A stretch of 64,000 bases of DNA from Tillus elongatus. Lineage: Eukaryota > Arthropoda > Insecta > Coleoptera > Cleridae. Under the pieces are notes generated by a model, which worked only from the letters and a program-made list of their open reading frames with translations, made no database searches and was not told where the DNA came from. Below, in pieces: positions 35,491 through 51,069 of the stretch (position 1 is the stretch's first letter; the number at the start of each line of letters is the position of its first letter). The stretch spans positions 26,472,739-26,536,738 of the forward strand of contig OZ023267.1 in the NCBI GenBank assembly GCA_964006375.1. The letters run 5' to 3'. Position numbers and translations under genes: made by a program.

Positions 35491-36380
35491 CTTGGGTTCA
35501 ATACACTGGAACCTTCTAGAGTTGGCTTTCGAGAATCTTTTGTGTGCGCTCATTTGAAAGAAATTTTTGAAAGTGCAGACCCCACATGGATTTATTTATG
35601 AAATTTCGCTGAAAATGCAGCTTGAGAGCACAATTATAAAATCCCTAATTAGTGTCGACTGCATGCAGCTTTGCCGCTGGCAAGTTTAGCAATAAGCTTT
35701 TGCTTCTAATTGAAAGATTATTTGTTTCAAACAGGCTGTTTGCTCTTTCAGTGAAATAAATGAGGGATTAGCCAAACCTCTGATCCTAGCCGAAATAAAC
35801 GACTATAATGCGGGTCTTTTATCTGGATTCACAAATTGATAGCCCTTTGCCAGGATGAAAACTAATTCTTCGATTTCTAGTATAATGAATCTACGTAAAG
35901 ATTGTGACACTGTAAAAACATTTGCTTTTGTCCCCCTAACAAACTAATCTAAAAAGAATTAGGCCCCTGCAAATGCTGTTTCACGTAAAAAACATTGGAG
36001 GTAGTAAAGTTCTATGAGTACGAATATACTCTATATTACTAATAGTCCAGTCATCTTAGTCAAAATTAGGTAATATCTCGGAATTTGAGATACCCAGCTA
36101 TAAACTCGTATAAACTTGTATTTTGACATCCTAAAAGTTGTCTCAAAACCTACATATGGTAGGATGTACGCGACTATTACAATCTAGGGTCAAAATTCAC
36201 AAAAATCGTTTTTTTTTTGCAAATTTCTTGCAAATATCTCGTTTTCTATGGGTTTTCAACTTTTGTATTTATTATCAATATTGTAGAGGATGAAATTCCC
36301 TACAACTTTTGTTTCAAATTTTTTTTATACTTAGAATTGTTTTTGAGAGGGCGGAGAGCGTGCGGTTAGAGCATCATTTA
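35491..36380. other. No gene seen
   Basis: AT-rich sequence without recognisable features. Confidence 0.4.
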
Positions 36381-36402
36381 AGGTCAGGTCAGGTCAGGTC
36401 AA
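36381..36402 (+). repeat. Short (TCAGG)n array
   Basis: AGGTC repeated four times and followed by A, which is TCAGG in another phase. TCAGG is the telomeric unit of tenebrionid and many other beetles. Confidence 0.75.
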
Positions 36403-37893
<1,491 letters not shown>

Positions 37894-37956
37894 AAATACC
37901 AAATAATAAACAATAAACTACCATTACAATTTGAAACAGCATGGATAAGTTAAAAA

Positions 37957-38215
37957 AGTCTGGACGCAGCAAGTGCGTTATGGTAGCAAATTTCGGTAAA
38001 AATGTTTTTAATGTAAATTATGTATTGTTTTTAAAACGAGATTTGGTTGGCAGTATAACCTATATAGTAGTCACAATGTACCACATTTCATTAAAATAGC
38101 TTTGTTGTTTCAAAAAGTACAAACATTTTCCGAAAATAAACTATAAAGTATTATAAAAAACTGGTCCGTTTTTCCTGGCCAACGAACCCCTTTAATCTGT
38201 TTACACACCTACCAA
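37957..38215 (+). repeat. MITE B-like repeat, copy 1
   Basis: Starts GTCTGGACGCAGCAAGTGCG, then TATGGTAGCAAATTTCGG. The body matches MITE B at 46672-46991 (ATATAGTAGTCACAATGTACC, TTTTTCCTGGCCAACGAACC). It ends TTTACACACCTACCAAGAT and lacks the right inverted repeat. Confidence 0.75.
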
Positions 38216-38552
38216 GATGCATATGTGTGTATATGTGCATGTGCGTATGTATTTGTGTTTGTATATTGATGTTATTAAGTACGTAAAACATACACTAATT
38301 ATATAAGACAAAATATAAGCACCGTATCTAACTCATATGTTTAAACATATCAAATAAATTTTCTAGTTGCCACTTGCCTATCCCGTATCATATATAAAAC
38401 TTCAAATCCACACCGTGTAATTTATAAAAGTCTGTGGCTAGTGGAGGATCATTCCGTTTCCATCCTAGCATTTGAACACACACACACACACACACACCTA
38501 CCAAGATATAATTATTGACAGACAGCTTTATGGCCCAAGTAGAAAAAAAAAT
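38216..38552. other. Spacer with (AC)n
   Basis: GT-rich patch at 38220-38265 and a pure (AC)n run at about 38475-38497, followed by CTACCAAGATATAATTATTG. That block recurs at 38985-39005. Confidence 0.6.
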
Positions 38553-38670
<118 letters not shown>

Positions 38671-38733
38671 AAAAACCCAATTATAAACAATAAACTACCA
38701 TTACAATTTGAAACACCATGGATAAGTTAAAAA

Positions 38734-39041
38734 AGTCTGGACGCAGCAAGTGCGTTATGGTAGCAAATTTCGGTAAAAATGTTTTTAATGTAAATTATGT
38801 ATTGTTTTTAAAACGACATTTGGTTGGTAGTATAACCTATATAGTAGTCACAATGTACCACATTTCATTAAAATAGCTTTGTTGTTTCAAAAAGTACAAA
38901 CATTTTCCAAAAATAAACTTTAAAAATACTATAAAAAACTGGTCCGATTTTCCTGGCCAACGAACCCCTTCAATCTGTTTACACACCTACCAAGATATAA
39001 TTATTGACAGACATCTTTATGGCCCAAGTAGAAAAAAAAAA
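38734..39041 (+). repeat. MITE B-like repeat, copy 2
   Basis: Nearly identical to copy 1 at an offset of 777 bp, including the upstream AACAATAAACTACCATTAC block. It continues to CCAAGATATAATTATTGAC and TTTATGGCCCAAGTAG, sequence that also stands before the TA array at 38553. Confidence 0.8.
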
Positions 39042-39739
39042 ATCTTTTAAAAAATTCACCATTTTTTTGGACGAAATTGTCTTCAATAATGTTACATTGT
39101 CTTATATTTTTCACAAAAATTCTTTTACTTACAATAACCTACTAAACATTTATTATTAATTACCAACATTTTACAAAAATTTTACAAGAAATGCTTTCTA
39201 CAGAAACACTAAAAACATTTCTGCGAAAACTTTTTAAATTCAGCCACTATTTGTGAGTGCCTGTATACGGCAGCTCAATTTTTTCGAGGAGTAATACAAA
39301 CAAAAAGCTCTCTGAATGTGTCATTTCTATAAGGCTCAGCTCTATATTGGTACAAACGCCTTTTTACAATTTGTGACACGTGTTTCTGCAATGTGCAAAG
39401 ACCGTGAAAAGTTGCAAAGTAAGTGAAATAACCCAAAAACAATGAACGATATCCATTTTTTTCTTACAGACATGCATTATAATTCAATGGAAAATGCAAA
39501 CATGCAATAACATAACGGGTATTCTATTAAAAAAGAAAGTGTGTATCACCAAGGACTTATGGGCCACCCTGTGATTATCAAGATAATTTTATCAGATGCA
39601 GCTCAAAACACCCTGTAATTAACGTATCCAATTTTTGCTCGCGTCTTCTATATAAACAAAAATATTGAATTTTTCTGTAGAAATGCGCCACCCTGTATAT
39701 GTGTAAACAGACAAAAACTGAAAATTTCCTCGTATATGG
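39042..39739. other. No gene seen; long family A flank
   Basis: Non-coding. The part from about 39465 (ACATGCATTATAATTCAATGG, GACTTATGGGCCACCCTGTG) recurs at 47005-47110, so it belongs to a longer repeat that includes family A. Confidence 0.55.
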
Positions 39740-40600
<861 letters not shown>

Positions 40601-40639
40601 GTTTCAAATCATCGAGAGGCGACTGTAGTATATGAGAAC

Positions 40640-40835
40640 ATTATATGATTTGGGCATGTGGTAGACCCACAAAAGCTTGGGCGGATGTTGTAGCCAATAT
40701 ATTAAAGAAGAAAAATATCAGAAGTTTACGTAATAGAAGAGCGTATATCTGAAGATGTATGAATGTAGAAGGATCGCAAATAGCATGTCAAGACAGAAGT
40801 GCATGGAGAAATATTGTTAGAAAACAGCATAGGCT
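40640..40835 (+). pseudogene. LINE C-terminal tail remnant
   Basis: One plus-strand frame reads WACGRPTKAWADVV, KKKNIRSLRNRRAYI and a stop, then RCMNVEGSQIACQDRSAWRN. The closing QDRxxWR is characteristic of the end of many LINE ORF2 proteins (RTE/Jockey-like). Only about 65 codons remain. Confidence 0.55.
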
Positions 40836-40917
40836 TTGTGGTGTGTCTTCTCTTTTATGGAAATGGTAGTAGTAGATGTAGTATTTCATAAGCTCTTATT
40901 TAAGGCTAGATTATGCA

Positions 40918-40919
<2 letters not shown>

Positions 40920-41002
<83 letters not shown>
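40920..41002. repeat. (TA)n array
   Basis: A TA tract of about 83 bp, preceded by TGCATGCA. Confidence 0.95.
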
Positions 41003-41005
<3 letters not shown>

Positions 41006-41272
41006 ATATTTTTTTGCTGTTGTTGTTTTGACTGAGCGGATAGTTCCTGCACATTTAATTTAGGTTAATTTTAAAAGTTTATGTATGTTTTTTTTTTCAT
41101 GTGCCCACAAACAAGTGAATACTTTCGTGGGTTATACATGTGTTTGTTTCATTGTTTACTTCATTATTTTGTTGTTTCAAAATTATACATTTATGAGCAT
41201 ACTAATTTAAATTAACAGTTAATTAGCAACAGATGTATTGTATTTTGTGTTATCTTCTCCTGAAATAAACTC

Positions 41273-41275
<3 letters not shown>
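41003..41275. other. No gene seen
   Basis: AT-rich spacer between two TA arrays. Confidence 0.4.
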
Positions 41276-41346
<71 letters not shown>

Positions 41347-41400
41347 AAACACAAATCTGCTCATTAGTTAATTTTCAGTTTTACGAAAAATTCGCTAATA
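41276..41400. repeat. (TA)n array with family A tail remnant
   Basis: A TA tract at about 41276-41330, then ACATATACAT, then CTGCTCATTAGTTAATTTTC and ACGAAAAATTCGCTAA, a diverged family A terminal hairpin. Confidence 0.65.
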
Positions 41401-41520
41401 TACATACATGGTTATACCTTACTTGTGAGTACAAACACGCATAATATAGTGGCAACAAAATTGAGGTCCTGCAACTTGGGAGAAAGTTAATGTTCTTATT
41501 TCATACAAAATTTATGAAGG

Positions 41521-41690
41521 TTGTGACGGTATTTTTCTGAAGCAAGTGTATTGCAGGGTGAAGACTTCAATGAAACCTAGTACATGGTCCAACAAGACGT
41601 CTTGGCAACATGTACTAGGTTTCATTGAAGTATTGACCCCGCAATGCACTTGCTTCAGGAAAATACCGTCACCCTCACGTCGTACGACGC
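41521..41690. repeat. ~165-bp palindrome (hairpin)
   Basis: The left arm GACGGTATTTTTCTGAAGC through CTTCAATGAAACCTAGTAC is the inverse of the right arm GTACTAGGTTTCATTGAAG through GCTTCAGGAAAATACCGTC. The centre is the perfect palindrome CAAGACGTCTTG. A third copy of the right arm lies at about 41952-41990 (GCACTCGCTTCAGGAAAATA). Confidence 0.8.
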
Positions 41691-42114
41691 AACTTGCGTC
41701 CGCAAGCTACCAGCGTTATCTTTATCAGTACATGTCTTATATTATGACTTGCCAATTGGCTATCTTGAAAAGGAACACGAGCTTAAAATTGGCATATTTA
41801 AACAAATGATGAACGATAGAACTCGAAAAAATATAGGTTGTAATTACCTGCAGCAGTTGCTGGATCTTATCAAGTTTCTTGTTAAATATTTATACTGCTA
41901 GGTTTGTACAACATATCACTTTAGTGGGAGTTATTTACTTCATCGCAAGACTGACCCTGCAATGCACTCGCTTCAGGAAAATACCGTCACAAGCTGGTGA
42001 GGGTATGAAGTCTTGGTAACTTCAAAGGCGTGTGCAAGGTTATGCCATCAAACTCTTTCATATATTGAGCTTTACCGTTAAAATGTGACTATGTATATGA
42101 AAATAGATATATAC
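41691..42114. other. No gene seen apart from the third arm of the palindrome
   Basis: Contains the extra right-arm copy near 41952-41990. Short frames lack motifs. Confidence 0.4.
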
Positions 42115-42807
42115 TGAAACTAACCACGGATGTGAGTCCTAGGGGACCTAGTTTGCACTTATTTGCAGAAATGTTTTCAAAAATCAAAAGACGCGGTCTC
42201 CTCATTAGCAAATTTTTTCTACCGAAATTTACTAAAAATAATAGACCATCAAACCATAAACTTCACCAAAATTACTGCACTAACATCAGAGAAAGGGTCT
42301 ATTTGAAATGAGTTGTCTGGAAACATTTTAATAAAAAGCAGGACAATGAAGGTAGAAGCTGAACCCTACGTTTGTAAAACACTCTTCTTGCGACATTTTA
42401 TCCCAACAACCCGTATTTCTTTCAGGTTCTTTGCCTAAATATTGCCAATTTTAACGTTTTAAATAGCTATTTTGACGTTTGAGGAAAATTTCAAATTTGT
42501 TTTCTTTAAGTGCCTATAACTTTTTTGTCCTTTAACGTACAGACCTTAATTTTGGTACGTGGTATCCTTTTTATGGTGCAAACCCACGTACCGAATTTAG
42601 TTGCCACCAATTTGTTACTTACAGAGACATAAAAATTTTCCGAAAGAAAACACAAAATTTTCCGGTGAAAACTGCTCCGATTGTCCCCGATTGTCCTCGC
42701 CAACAAACTTATACAAACTACTGGAAGAAGGAAGGCACTCACCAAATTTTATTAACGTCTGTCCATAATTTTTATCGCTGTGATATATACATCCATATTC
42801 AGCTTCA

Positions 42808-42895
<88 letters not shown>

Positions 42896-42960
42896 AAACT
42901 GACCCCGGATAGGGGTTTTAAGAATTTTTTTTAAGAAAATTCACTTTAGACCTGACGATC
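42115..42960 (+). repeat. Family A repeats, copy 6 with preceding tail
   Basis: Starts with an ACTGAAACTAACCACGGATG tail of one copy, ending with a TACCGAAATTTACTAAAAA terminal region at about 42232. The long version follows (GGTCTATTTGAAATGAG, TTTTGACGTTTGAGG), then the core, a TA array at 42810-42892 and a 3' tail (TTGAAACTGACCCCGGATAG). It ends AAGAAAATTCACTTTAGACC. Confidence 0.75.
42810..42892. repeat. (TA)n array
   Basis: A TA tract of about 83 bp inside family A copy 6. Confidence 0.95.
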
Positions 42961-43959
42961 GTTTAAGTAACCACGTTAGCGTCATCAGAGAAGAAAACAT
43001 TCCAAACATTTGACGACTACAACTGTGTTTATATTCTGTGCAGGTACTTGGCCTAAACGCTTGAGGGTGGTTCCAACAAACAAACTTTTACTGCTTATTG
43101 ACCGGAAAGTCCCTCTATCCGAATTCCGTTATCCTCATTCCCACGCTCTCTGTCGGCATTATAGTATACATAGATGGAAATGCCGAATTCATACAGCTTT
43201 AATTATTACTATATTTTGTGAAAGTCGATGACTTTCCAATACGGACGGCGGCGGATGATTTTTCAAATCACTGTCGTCGTTGACATCGAGCTCAAGGTGG
43301 AGGGTAGGTTAGTTTAGATTAGCAAAAAGGGTCAGCAATGGCCTAATTGCCAGTAAGCTTCTTACCTTTACCTTTACCTTAGTGACTCCCAAACTGATAT
43401 ATGTAAAAACTCAAAATAATGAAGCTTTGAACATAGAGACGGCATTCCTTCTAGAAAATGGAATAAATTATTCTAGGGAATATGACGCCAGCTAAAATAT
43501 TTTGTTGGAAATGTATAACTTTATATATTTATATATTTACTGTGGTATTTAGGCATGTTTATACATAGCTTTGCGGTGCGATATTACAAAGACAAAACAA
43601 AATCGACAATGAGACGTGAGAAGACATCATTGGATAATCAGTATTTATCCATGATGTGGCAACGTTGTCGGGTATCGCTTATGCACATTCCGTGCTTTGG
43701 TGGTTCGAATGAGTGAATGAAACCAGCGAGTCCACGGGAGGCAGGAGGAGACGACGTCGTACGCGCGCTCCTGCACAGCTGATTACCCTCTGTTTCCTCC
43801 CTCGCCCTCGAAACCCCTTGGAGTGTTCACAGAGATTCGCTATCCGTAACCTTCACCTACTGAACTGAAAAACATCGATATGTCTGTAGTCTGCATCTCA
43901 ACATCATCAAAGGGAAGAGCGATCTCTCTATACACATACAGTTATGAATAACTGAACAT
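42961..43959. other. No gene seen
   Basis: No family is recognised. A short TTTACC repeat (CTTACCTTTACCTTTACC) lies at about 43361-43379. The interval 43690-43850 is GC-richer than its surroundings. Confidence 0.4.
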
Positions 43960-45847
43960 TTTAATGATATCTTGCGCCTAGATAATTTTTCTGTAGATGA
44001 GGTTCATGAAGCTCTTTACAACTGTAGGAATGCTATGACATGAGGCCCTGATAGCATACCAGCGTTCTTCGTGAAAGACTGTGCATATGTACGTACTTGC
44101 CGTGCACCTGTCGATCAACTTTAATTTGTGTCTAAAAACTTGTCGCATACTAGATCAATGGTGATTGCGAAGTATCGCCGGATAGTCATCGGGTGCAATG
44201 TTTGCAAGGCATTTGAATTTTTATTGCATAAGCACATTTTTCACTATACTAAGTCTTTTATTTCCCCCTCAGAGCACGAGTTTATTCGTAGGCGTTCTAC
44301 AGTGACCAATTTCATCTGCATTACACAAAGGATTGCTTCAGCAATTGACAAGCATTCCCAAGTGAAGGTGATATACCTTGATATTTCTAAAGCCTTTGAC
44401 AGAATCGATTATCAACTGTTTCTAAGTAAGCTTAACTCTCTTGGACTTTCTGACTCACTATTGAGGCTACTTGCAGATTATCTGCCCAACAGGCGACACT
44501 TTATATCATGTGAAGGTTTCAGATAAAATAGTCGACACGTCTGGCGTTTCTCAAGTGTCTATACTAGGCCTTTTATTGATTAACTTTTTCATTAATGCTC
44601 TTTAATCAGCTCTTTTAGTTGACTGTCTTCTCTAAGCCGATGATCTAAAGATTTTTACAGAGATTGATTCCATCACTAATTGTGTGAGACTGGGGCAATC
44701 TGTTCATAAAGTACGGAGCTGGTGCAGGAGAACGAAGACAGTTTAAAGCTTAACAAGTGCAATATGATGACATATGCTCTTAAGCAGGCACCAATAAAAT
44801 TTGATTAGAGAATCAACAATAATCTGCTGTCTAGACACGAAACATTCCTTGATCTTTGAGTTATTTTTCGATTCTAAGATGTCGTTTGTACCTCATGTTG
44901 AGCAATTTGTGTCTTCCGCCTACAGGACCTTAAGATTTGTTTTTATCAGTTGTAGGGATTTTTAAAACAGCAACACGCTTCAAACTGTTTATAGTGCTTT
45001 TTTTAGGCCAAAGCTTGAGTATGCTTCTCTCGTTTGGTCTTCTGGTCATCTGACGCACTGTGAGGAGATTAAAAGAGTTCAGCGACGTTTTCTCAAATAT
45101 GTTGCCTTTTATAATGACGGTATTTACCCGCCTATAGGTTTTTCATCTGAGGCACTGCAAGACCGTTTTTCCATTTGCAGTCTGTGTTCTCGCCGTGAGT
45201 TTGTTGCACTTCAGATTCTCCTAAAATTAATAAAAGCCTGGACGCAGCAAGTGTGTTATGGTAGTGAATTTTCATAGAAATGATCTGGCACAAAATATTT
45301 TATTATAACTTTTTTTTCTTGTAACATAGAAATCTAAATTTTGGTGTATGGTTTACTTTTTATATCGTAAACCTACCTACCAAATTTGGTTATCATAGAT
45401 TTTTTATTTTTTAAGATATTTTTTTTTCAAATGAAAACTCAAAATTTTCCCGGAAAACCTCGTCCGATTTTTTTGATTAACAAACTTGTCAAAGTCGTTT
45501 ACAAAAGGAAGGTACATGGCAAATTTTATCAAAATCGGCCTATTATTCTTTGAGATAAAAATTTTTTTCGAATGAAAACTCAAAATTTTCCCGGAAAACC
45601 TCGTCAGATTTTCCTAAATAACAAACTTGTCAAAGCCATTTACAAGAGAAAGGTACATGCCAAATTTTATTAAAACCGGCTTATTACTTTTTGAGATAAG
45701 AATTTTTTTCGAATGAAAACTCAAAATTTTCCCGGAAAACCTCGTCCGATTTTCCTGACTAACGAACTTATCCAAGCCATTTACAAAAGAAAGGTACATG
45801 CCAAAATTTATCAAAATCGGCCCATTATTTTTTGAGTTATCGGAGTG

Positions 45848-45970
<123 letters not shown>

Positions 45971-46096
45971 CATATAAAAATTGAAACTGACCCCGGATAT
46001 TTCCTGACTAACGAACTTATCCAAGCCATTTACAAAAGAAAGGTACATGCCAAAATTTATCAAAATCGGCCCATTATTTTTTGAGTTATCGGTGTG

Positions 46097-46099
<3 letters not shown>

Positions 46100-46177
<78 letters not shown>
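46100..46177. repeat. (TA)n array
   Basis: A TA tract of about 78 bp, second array of the same insertion. Confidence 0.95.
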
Positions 46178-46180
<3 letters not shown>

Positions 46181-46622
46181 ATATAAAAATTGAAACTGAC
46201 CCCGGATATGGGTTCTAGGGGTCCTAGATCGCGCTCATTTGAAGAAATTTTTTCAAAATTCAAAAGTCGAGATCTTCTCATTAGTGAATTTTTTCTAAGA
46301 AAATTCACTAAAAGGTGAGGTAAATTGCCCTGACTTACCCTGCAGCCTTAACTTTAATGTGGCCAGGACTGTGTTCGAGACATTCAAGGTGCTTTTATCT
46401 TTCAGTGACGCGAACCAAGGTTTTGCGATTTCCATCACTGCATCGTATGTGTGATATATGGAACAAATATTGTGATGAAGTTGATATCTTTTCTTGCACC
46501 CTGAGCTTGGTAAAGAAACATGTTTTATCTTATATTTGGTTACATTTTTTAATTACTTTTTATGTTGATTGTTATAATGTCTATCACTCTGTTATTGGGC
46601 TCCGTCATGTTGATTGTTTATT

Positions 46623-46640
46623 AAATAAATCAAATACCAA

Positions 46641-46671
<31 letters not shown>
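46623..46671 (+). repeat. (AAAT)n tail of the LINE
   Basis: AATAAATCAAATACC followed by about nine AAAT units, the simple repeat at the 3' end of the LINE. MITE B inserted directly after it. Confidence 0.8.
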
Positions 46672-46991
46672 AAATTCTGGACGCAGCAAGTGCGTTATGG
46701 TAGTGAATTTTCATAAAAATGTTTTTAATAGCAAATATGTGTTTTTTTTTTCAGAAAGCAGGCATCAAATTTGGTTACCAGTATAACATATATAGTAAAA
46801 ACAATGTGCCATGTTTCATCAAAATAACTTTGTTTGAAAAATTACAGAAATTTCCGAAAGTAAACTTAAAATGTAACCGAAAAAATCCGTTTCTTGGTCA
46901 ACCTTATAGGTTAATAGCAAATTGAGCTTTTCAAATATGAAACATTTAATCAAAACTCGCTACCATAGCGCACTTGCTGCGTCCAGAATTT
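46672..46991. mobile_element. MITE B, complete (~320 bp)
   Basis: Terminal inverted repeats of about 33 bp: AAATTCTGGACGCAGCAAGT and onward to GGTAGTGA at the left, and inversely AAATTCTGGACGCAGCAAGT to GGTAGCGA at the right, with only one or two mismatches. The interior is non-coding and contains GGTTACCAGTATAACATATA. The TIR is the same sequence that begins every family A copy. Confidence 0.88.
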
Positions 46992-48026
<1,035 letters not shown>

Positions 48027-48030
<4 letters not shown>

Positions 48031-48095
48031 AATAAATAAATAAAGAAATAAATGAATGAGTAAATGAATAAATGAATAAATAACTAAATAAATAC
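48027..48095 (+). repeat. (AAAT)n microsatellite
   Basis: AATA/AATG tetranucleotide repeat with variants, about 69 bp, next to the family A end. Confidence 0.85.
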
Positions 48096-49723
48096 ACGTC
48101 TGTTTTATAAGCACATCGCACGTGGAAGGTAACAAAAATTACTCACTTTCAGAAGCTCAACAATTTAAAATACTCGTCCTGTATATCTAGTGTCCTTAGA
48201 ATATTAATGGCAGTATATCCACTTGACTGAATATCAGAATATTGATGACCTAAGACATTAATAATGGAAACTAAATGCAAATTATACAGCACCTGCAATA
48301 ATAACTTGAGACGATGGGGCTATACTGAAATAACATATCCCAGTTTGTGTTGTTACCGACGAAAACAGTACAGTAGTTTACTTGTAATTTAGTTACTGTC
48401 ACCTCACCACTTAGAACTATCTCAAGATGTATTATCTATGGCAACCTAATCAAAATAGCTCTAAGTTTGAAATTATTTGCGCTTCAATATTGTGTGCTGT
48501 TAAATTTAGTGGTTCTAACTTTGAAGCAAACGTTATTATTAAAAGTGAACAGAAGCAAGAGACAAGAGCAATTATAAAGTTGCTGCGGCAAGTAAACAAA
48601 CTACTAAAAATCAGTTTCTTAATGTCCAACAGTAGTATTTTGAGTCTGGCGTCAACCAGCAATAACTCTTATATCAATAAACTCAAATTGCTTATCCGAA
48701 AATAAATATGCTAAGATTAAATTTCATTAAATATACTTATACGTCGGTATTATCGACTTATTGGCGGCAATCTTTTAAACCATACACTTGCATAGTATTT
48801 CTTAGATGGTGCAGAGTTGAAAATCAAAGCATATGTTTCACATAGACAAAGAGCATCCCTTAGTACAACCTCGAGAACAAGCTAAAAAACAGCCAGGAAA
48901 ACGGCAAAACGGCTCTTCCGTAACAGCACAAATCGTCTGGTACACTAACAGTTTCAACGTAAAATTAGCTGTCGGATCAAGTATTTGCATAAGAGGGTTA
49001 ATAGCACAGATATTAGTCTACAAAAATACACAACAAAGACATTAAACAAAGAACGAGCTTTGAAATTTTTGCGGCCCAACTAGGTTGTCCATAATGAATG
49101 GATCCAAGATATAAATAAAATAAATAAAATGGTTGAGGAATCTCCCATCATACAGACGCACCAAGGAGACTATAGAAAAACCAAAAGCAGCAAAAATGCC
49201 ATTCAAATAATAATGGCTCTATTTACCGAGCATTGACGCAAGAAGCACATAATCTGAATGAGCATGGCACACAAAGTGCTATGTATATTGTGCTAATTAC
49301 AATGTACTTTGTCAATACTAATGCCTAACTAGGTGGTTAAGGTTGCAGTTGCTTGAGAAAAACCATGGGCTGCAAACTACACTTAAGAACCTTTGTCTGG
49401 GTTGCGAGTTCAAATAAAGAGGATTAGGCTGCACAAAGTGCTCTAGAGATTAACAAAATAACGTGACAAACTGATCTTAAAATTCCCGGTGACAAGGACC
49501 ATATAACCAGCTACTCTCCCCCAAAATACAAATCAAACCAAGACAGAACGCTGAAGGACTAGTAACTACTTTTTTGTTTTGTTGTAACTTCTGAATCAGC
49601 TATACTAAACAAGGCAATTACAATCAAAATGTCTGTCAAAAAGTAAATAGAAGCCCAAAAGCCTAAGATGCGTAGTCAATAAACAACTCCGATAATTTGA
49701 TAAATTGATAATTCGTAATATCT
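48096..49723. other. No gene seen
   Basis: No recognisable protein. Frames at 48427-48705 (92 codons) and 48833-49045 (70 codons) show no domain or family signature. I cannot exclude a small lineage-specific exon. Confidence 0.35.
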
Positions 49724-50652
49724 CATGACGGGCGGCTGCCCTCAGGGCAGCTGCCTTTCTCCACATCTATGGTGTCTGATCATGGACGGCCTCTTTGAGC
49801 GGCTCTCCGAGAACGGTTTCTACGCCCAGGCGTACGCTGATGATGGGCTGGTCTTAGTCACCAGCAATCTCCTCGGCGGCGTCTGTGAGTGCATGCAAGC
49901 TGCCTGTAGCATAATCGAAAGGTTGTGTGGTGAGCTGGGACTCTCCGTAAACCCGGCGAAGACAGAGATGATCCTATTTACCAAGAAGAGGACGATAGAG
50001 GGGTTTAGGGCGCCCGTGATGTTTGGAAAACCTTTAGCTTTAGGGCGGGAGGTCAAAAATCTGGGGGTGATCCTGGACTCCAAACTAACATGGGGGTCGC
50101 AAATAGAACGGTTTGTAAGGGAGGGAGTAGCGACCCTCTGGCAACTGCGTCGAGTGATAGGGAGGACCTGATGAATTAATCCTCGGGTCCTTCACTGGAT
50201 CTACACTGCGATAGTCAGGCCGATAATCCTCTATGGGCGTTGTCTGGTGGTGCGGAGTTAACGAAACTACCAGCTTGGAGCTGGCCAAACTCCAAAGGCT
50301 GGCAATCCTGGGTATCACAGGCGCTATGAGGACGACAGCCGCAGCCGCCCTAGAGGTCCTGTTGATGCTGACACCGCTTCCCATCCGTGTCAGGAGGGAG
50401 GCGATGGCGTCGCATCTCAGAATGCGAGACGCAGGAAACTGGTGCGGAGAAGGAGCAGTAATAGAGCATGCAAGAGTCGCCAAGGAGGTGGAAAAGGAAA
50501 TTTCGATTTCCGCCATAAAAATGTGGGATGCCGAGGATGATATTAGGTTGACTAGGTCATACACCCTCAGGATCCCCAGTAGGGATCAGTGGAGGGAAAA
50601 TGAGGTTGAATTCCAGCCCGCAAGCCTGGTCTGTGCAGTTAGCGGCTGCTAA
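49724..50652 (+). pseudogene. LOA/R1-like LINE reverse transcriptase fragment
   Basis: The first piece starts at RT motif B GCPQGSCLSPHLWCLIMDGL, then has the catalytic AQAYADDGLVLV intact, LGLSVNPAKTEMILFTKK, KNLGVILDSKLTWG, and stops at 50168. After a short break the frame at 50233 has LAKLQRLAILGITGAMRTTA, AALEVLLMLTPLPI and RSYTLRIPSRDQW. The Leu/Ala-rich ITGAMRTTAAAALEVLL segment is typical of the LOA/R1/Jockey group. GC-rich compared with its surroundings. EN, fingers, motif A and the RNase H region are missing. Its end joins another LINE fragment. Confidence 0.82.
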
Positions 50653-50850
50653 GAAATTAGGTTTCCTCTTTCCTCGCAAATACTTTTCACCAGCTAATCT
50701 CTATAGCCTATATACTTCACAAATAAGGCCAACCCTCGAATACTGCTCTCACATCTGGGGTGCCGCTGCCGCTTCTGCACTTGCTATCCTGGACTCCATT
50801 CAGAAGAGAGCTATACGTCTCATTGGTGACCCTACCCAAACCCAAAGGTA
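50645..50850 (+). pseudogene. LINE thumb/tail fragment, second family
   Basis: Reads AAAKKLGFLFPRKYFSPAN, SQIRPTLEYCSHIWG, LDSIQKRAIRLIGDP. It is nearly the same as the segment on the minus strand at about 31740-31920, so both are copies of one LINE family. It is open in the same frame as the preceding fragment, giving a fortuitous chimeric frame. Confidence 0.8.
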
Positions 50851-51069
50851 TAGCTTTGTAAATTGTAATTGTGAGACAACATCTTTCTTTTCTTAAATGC
50901 TTAACACATTAGCTTTAGTGAATACACCTCAACAGCTGTCAAAATTTTATTATCTTTGAAAACTACGCGACAAGATTTCCAAAACTCAAGGGTAAAAATT
51001 AGGCGCATAATGTGTTTTTGGTGTAGAAGACCCCTAACTGAATCCGTCGCTTGACCCCATGATATAATG
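50851..51069. other. No gene seen
   Basis: AT-rich spacer between LINE fragments in opposite orientation. Confidence 0.4.

Noticed and set aside
48427..49045. Two plus-strand frames as a host gene
   Set aside because: No domain, splice structure or codon pattern could be recognised without comparison data.
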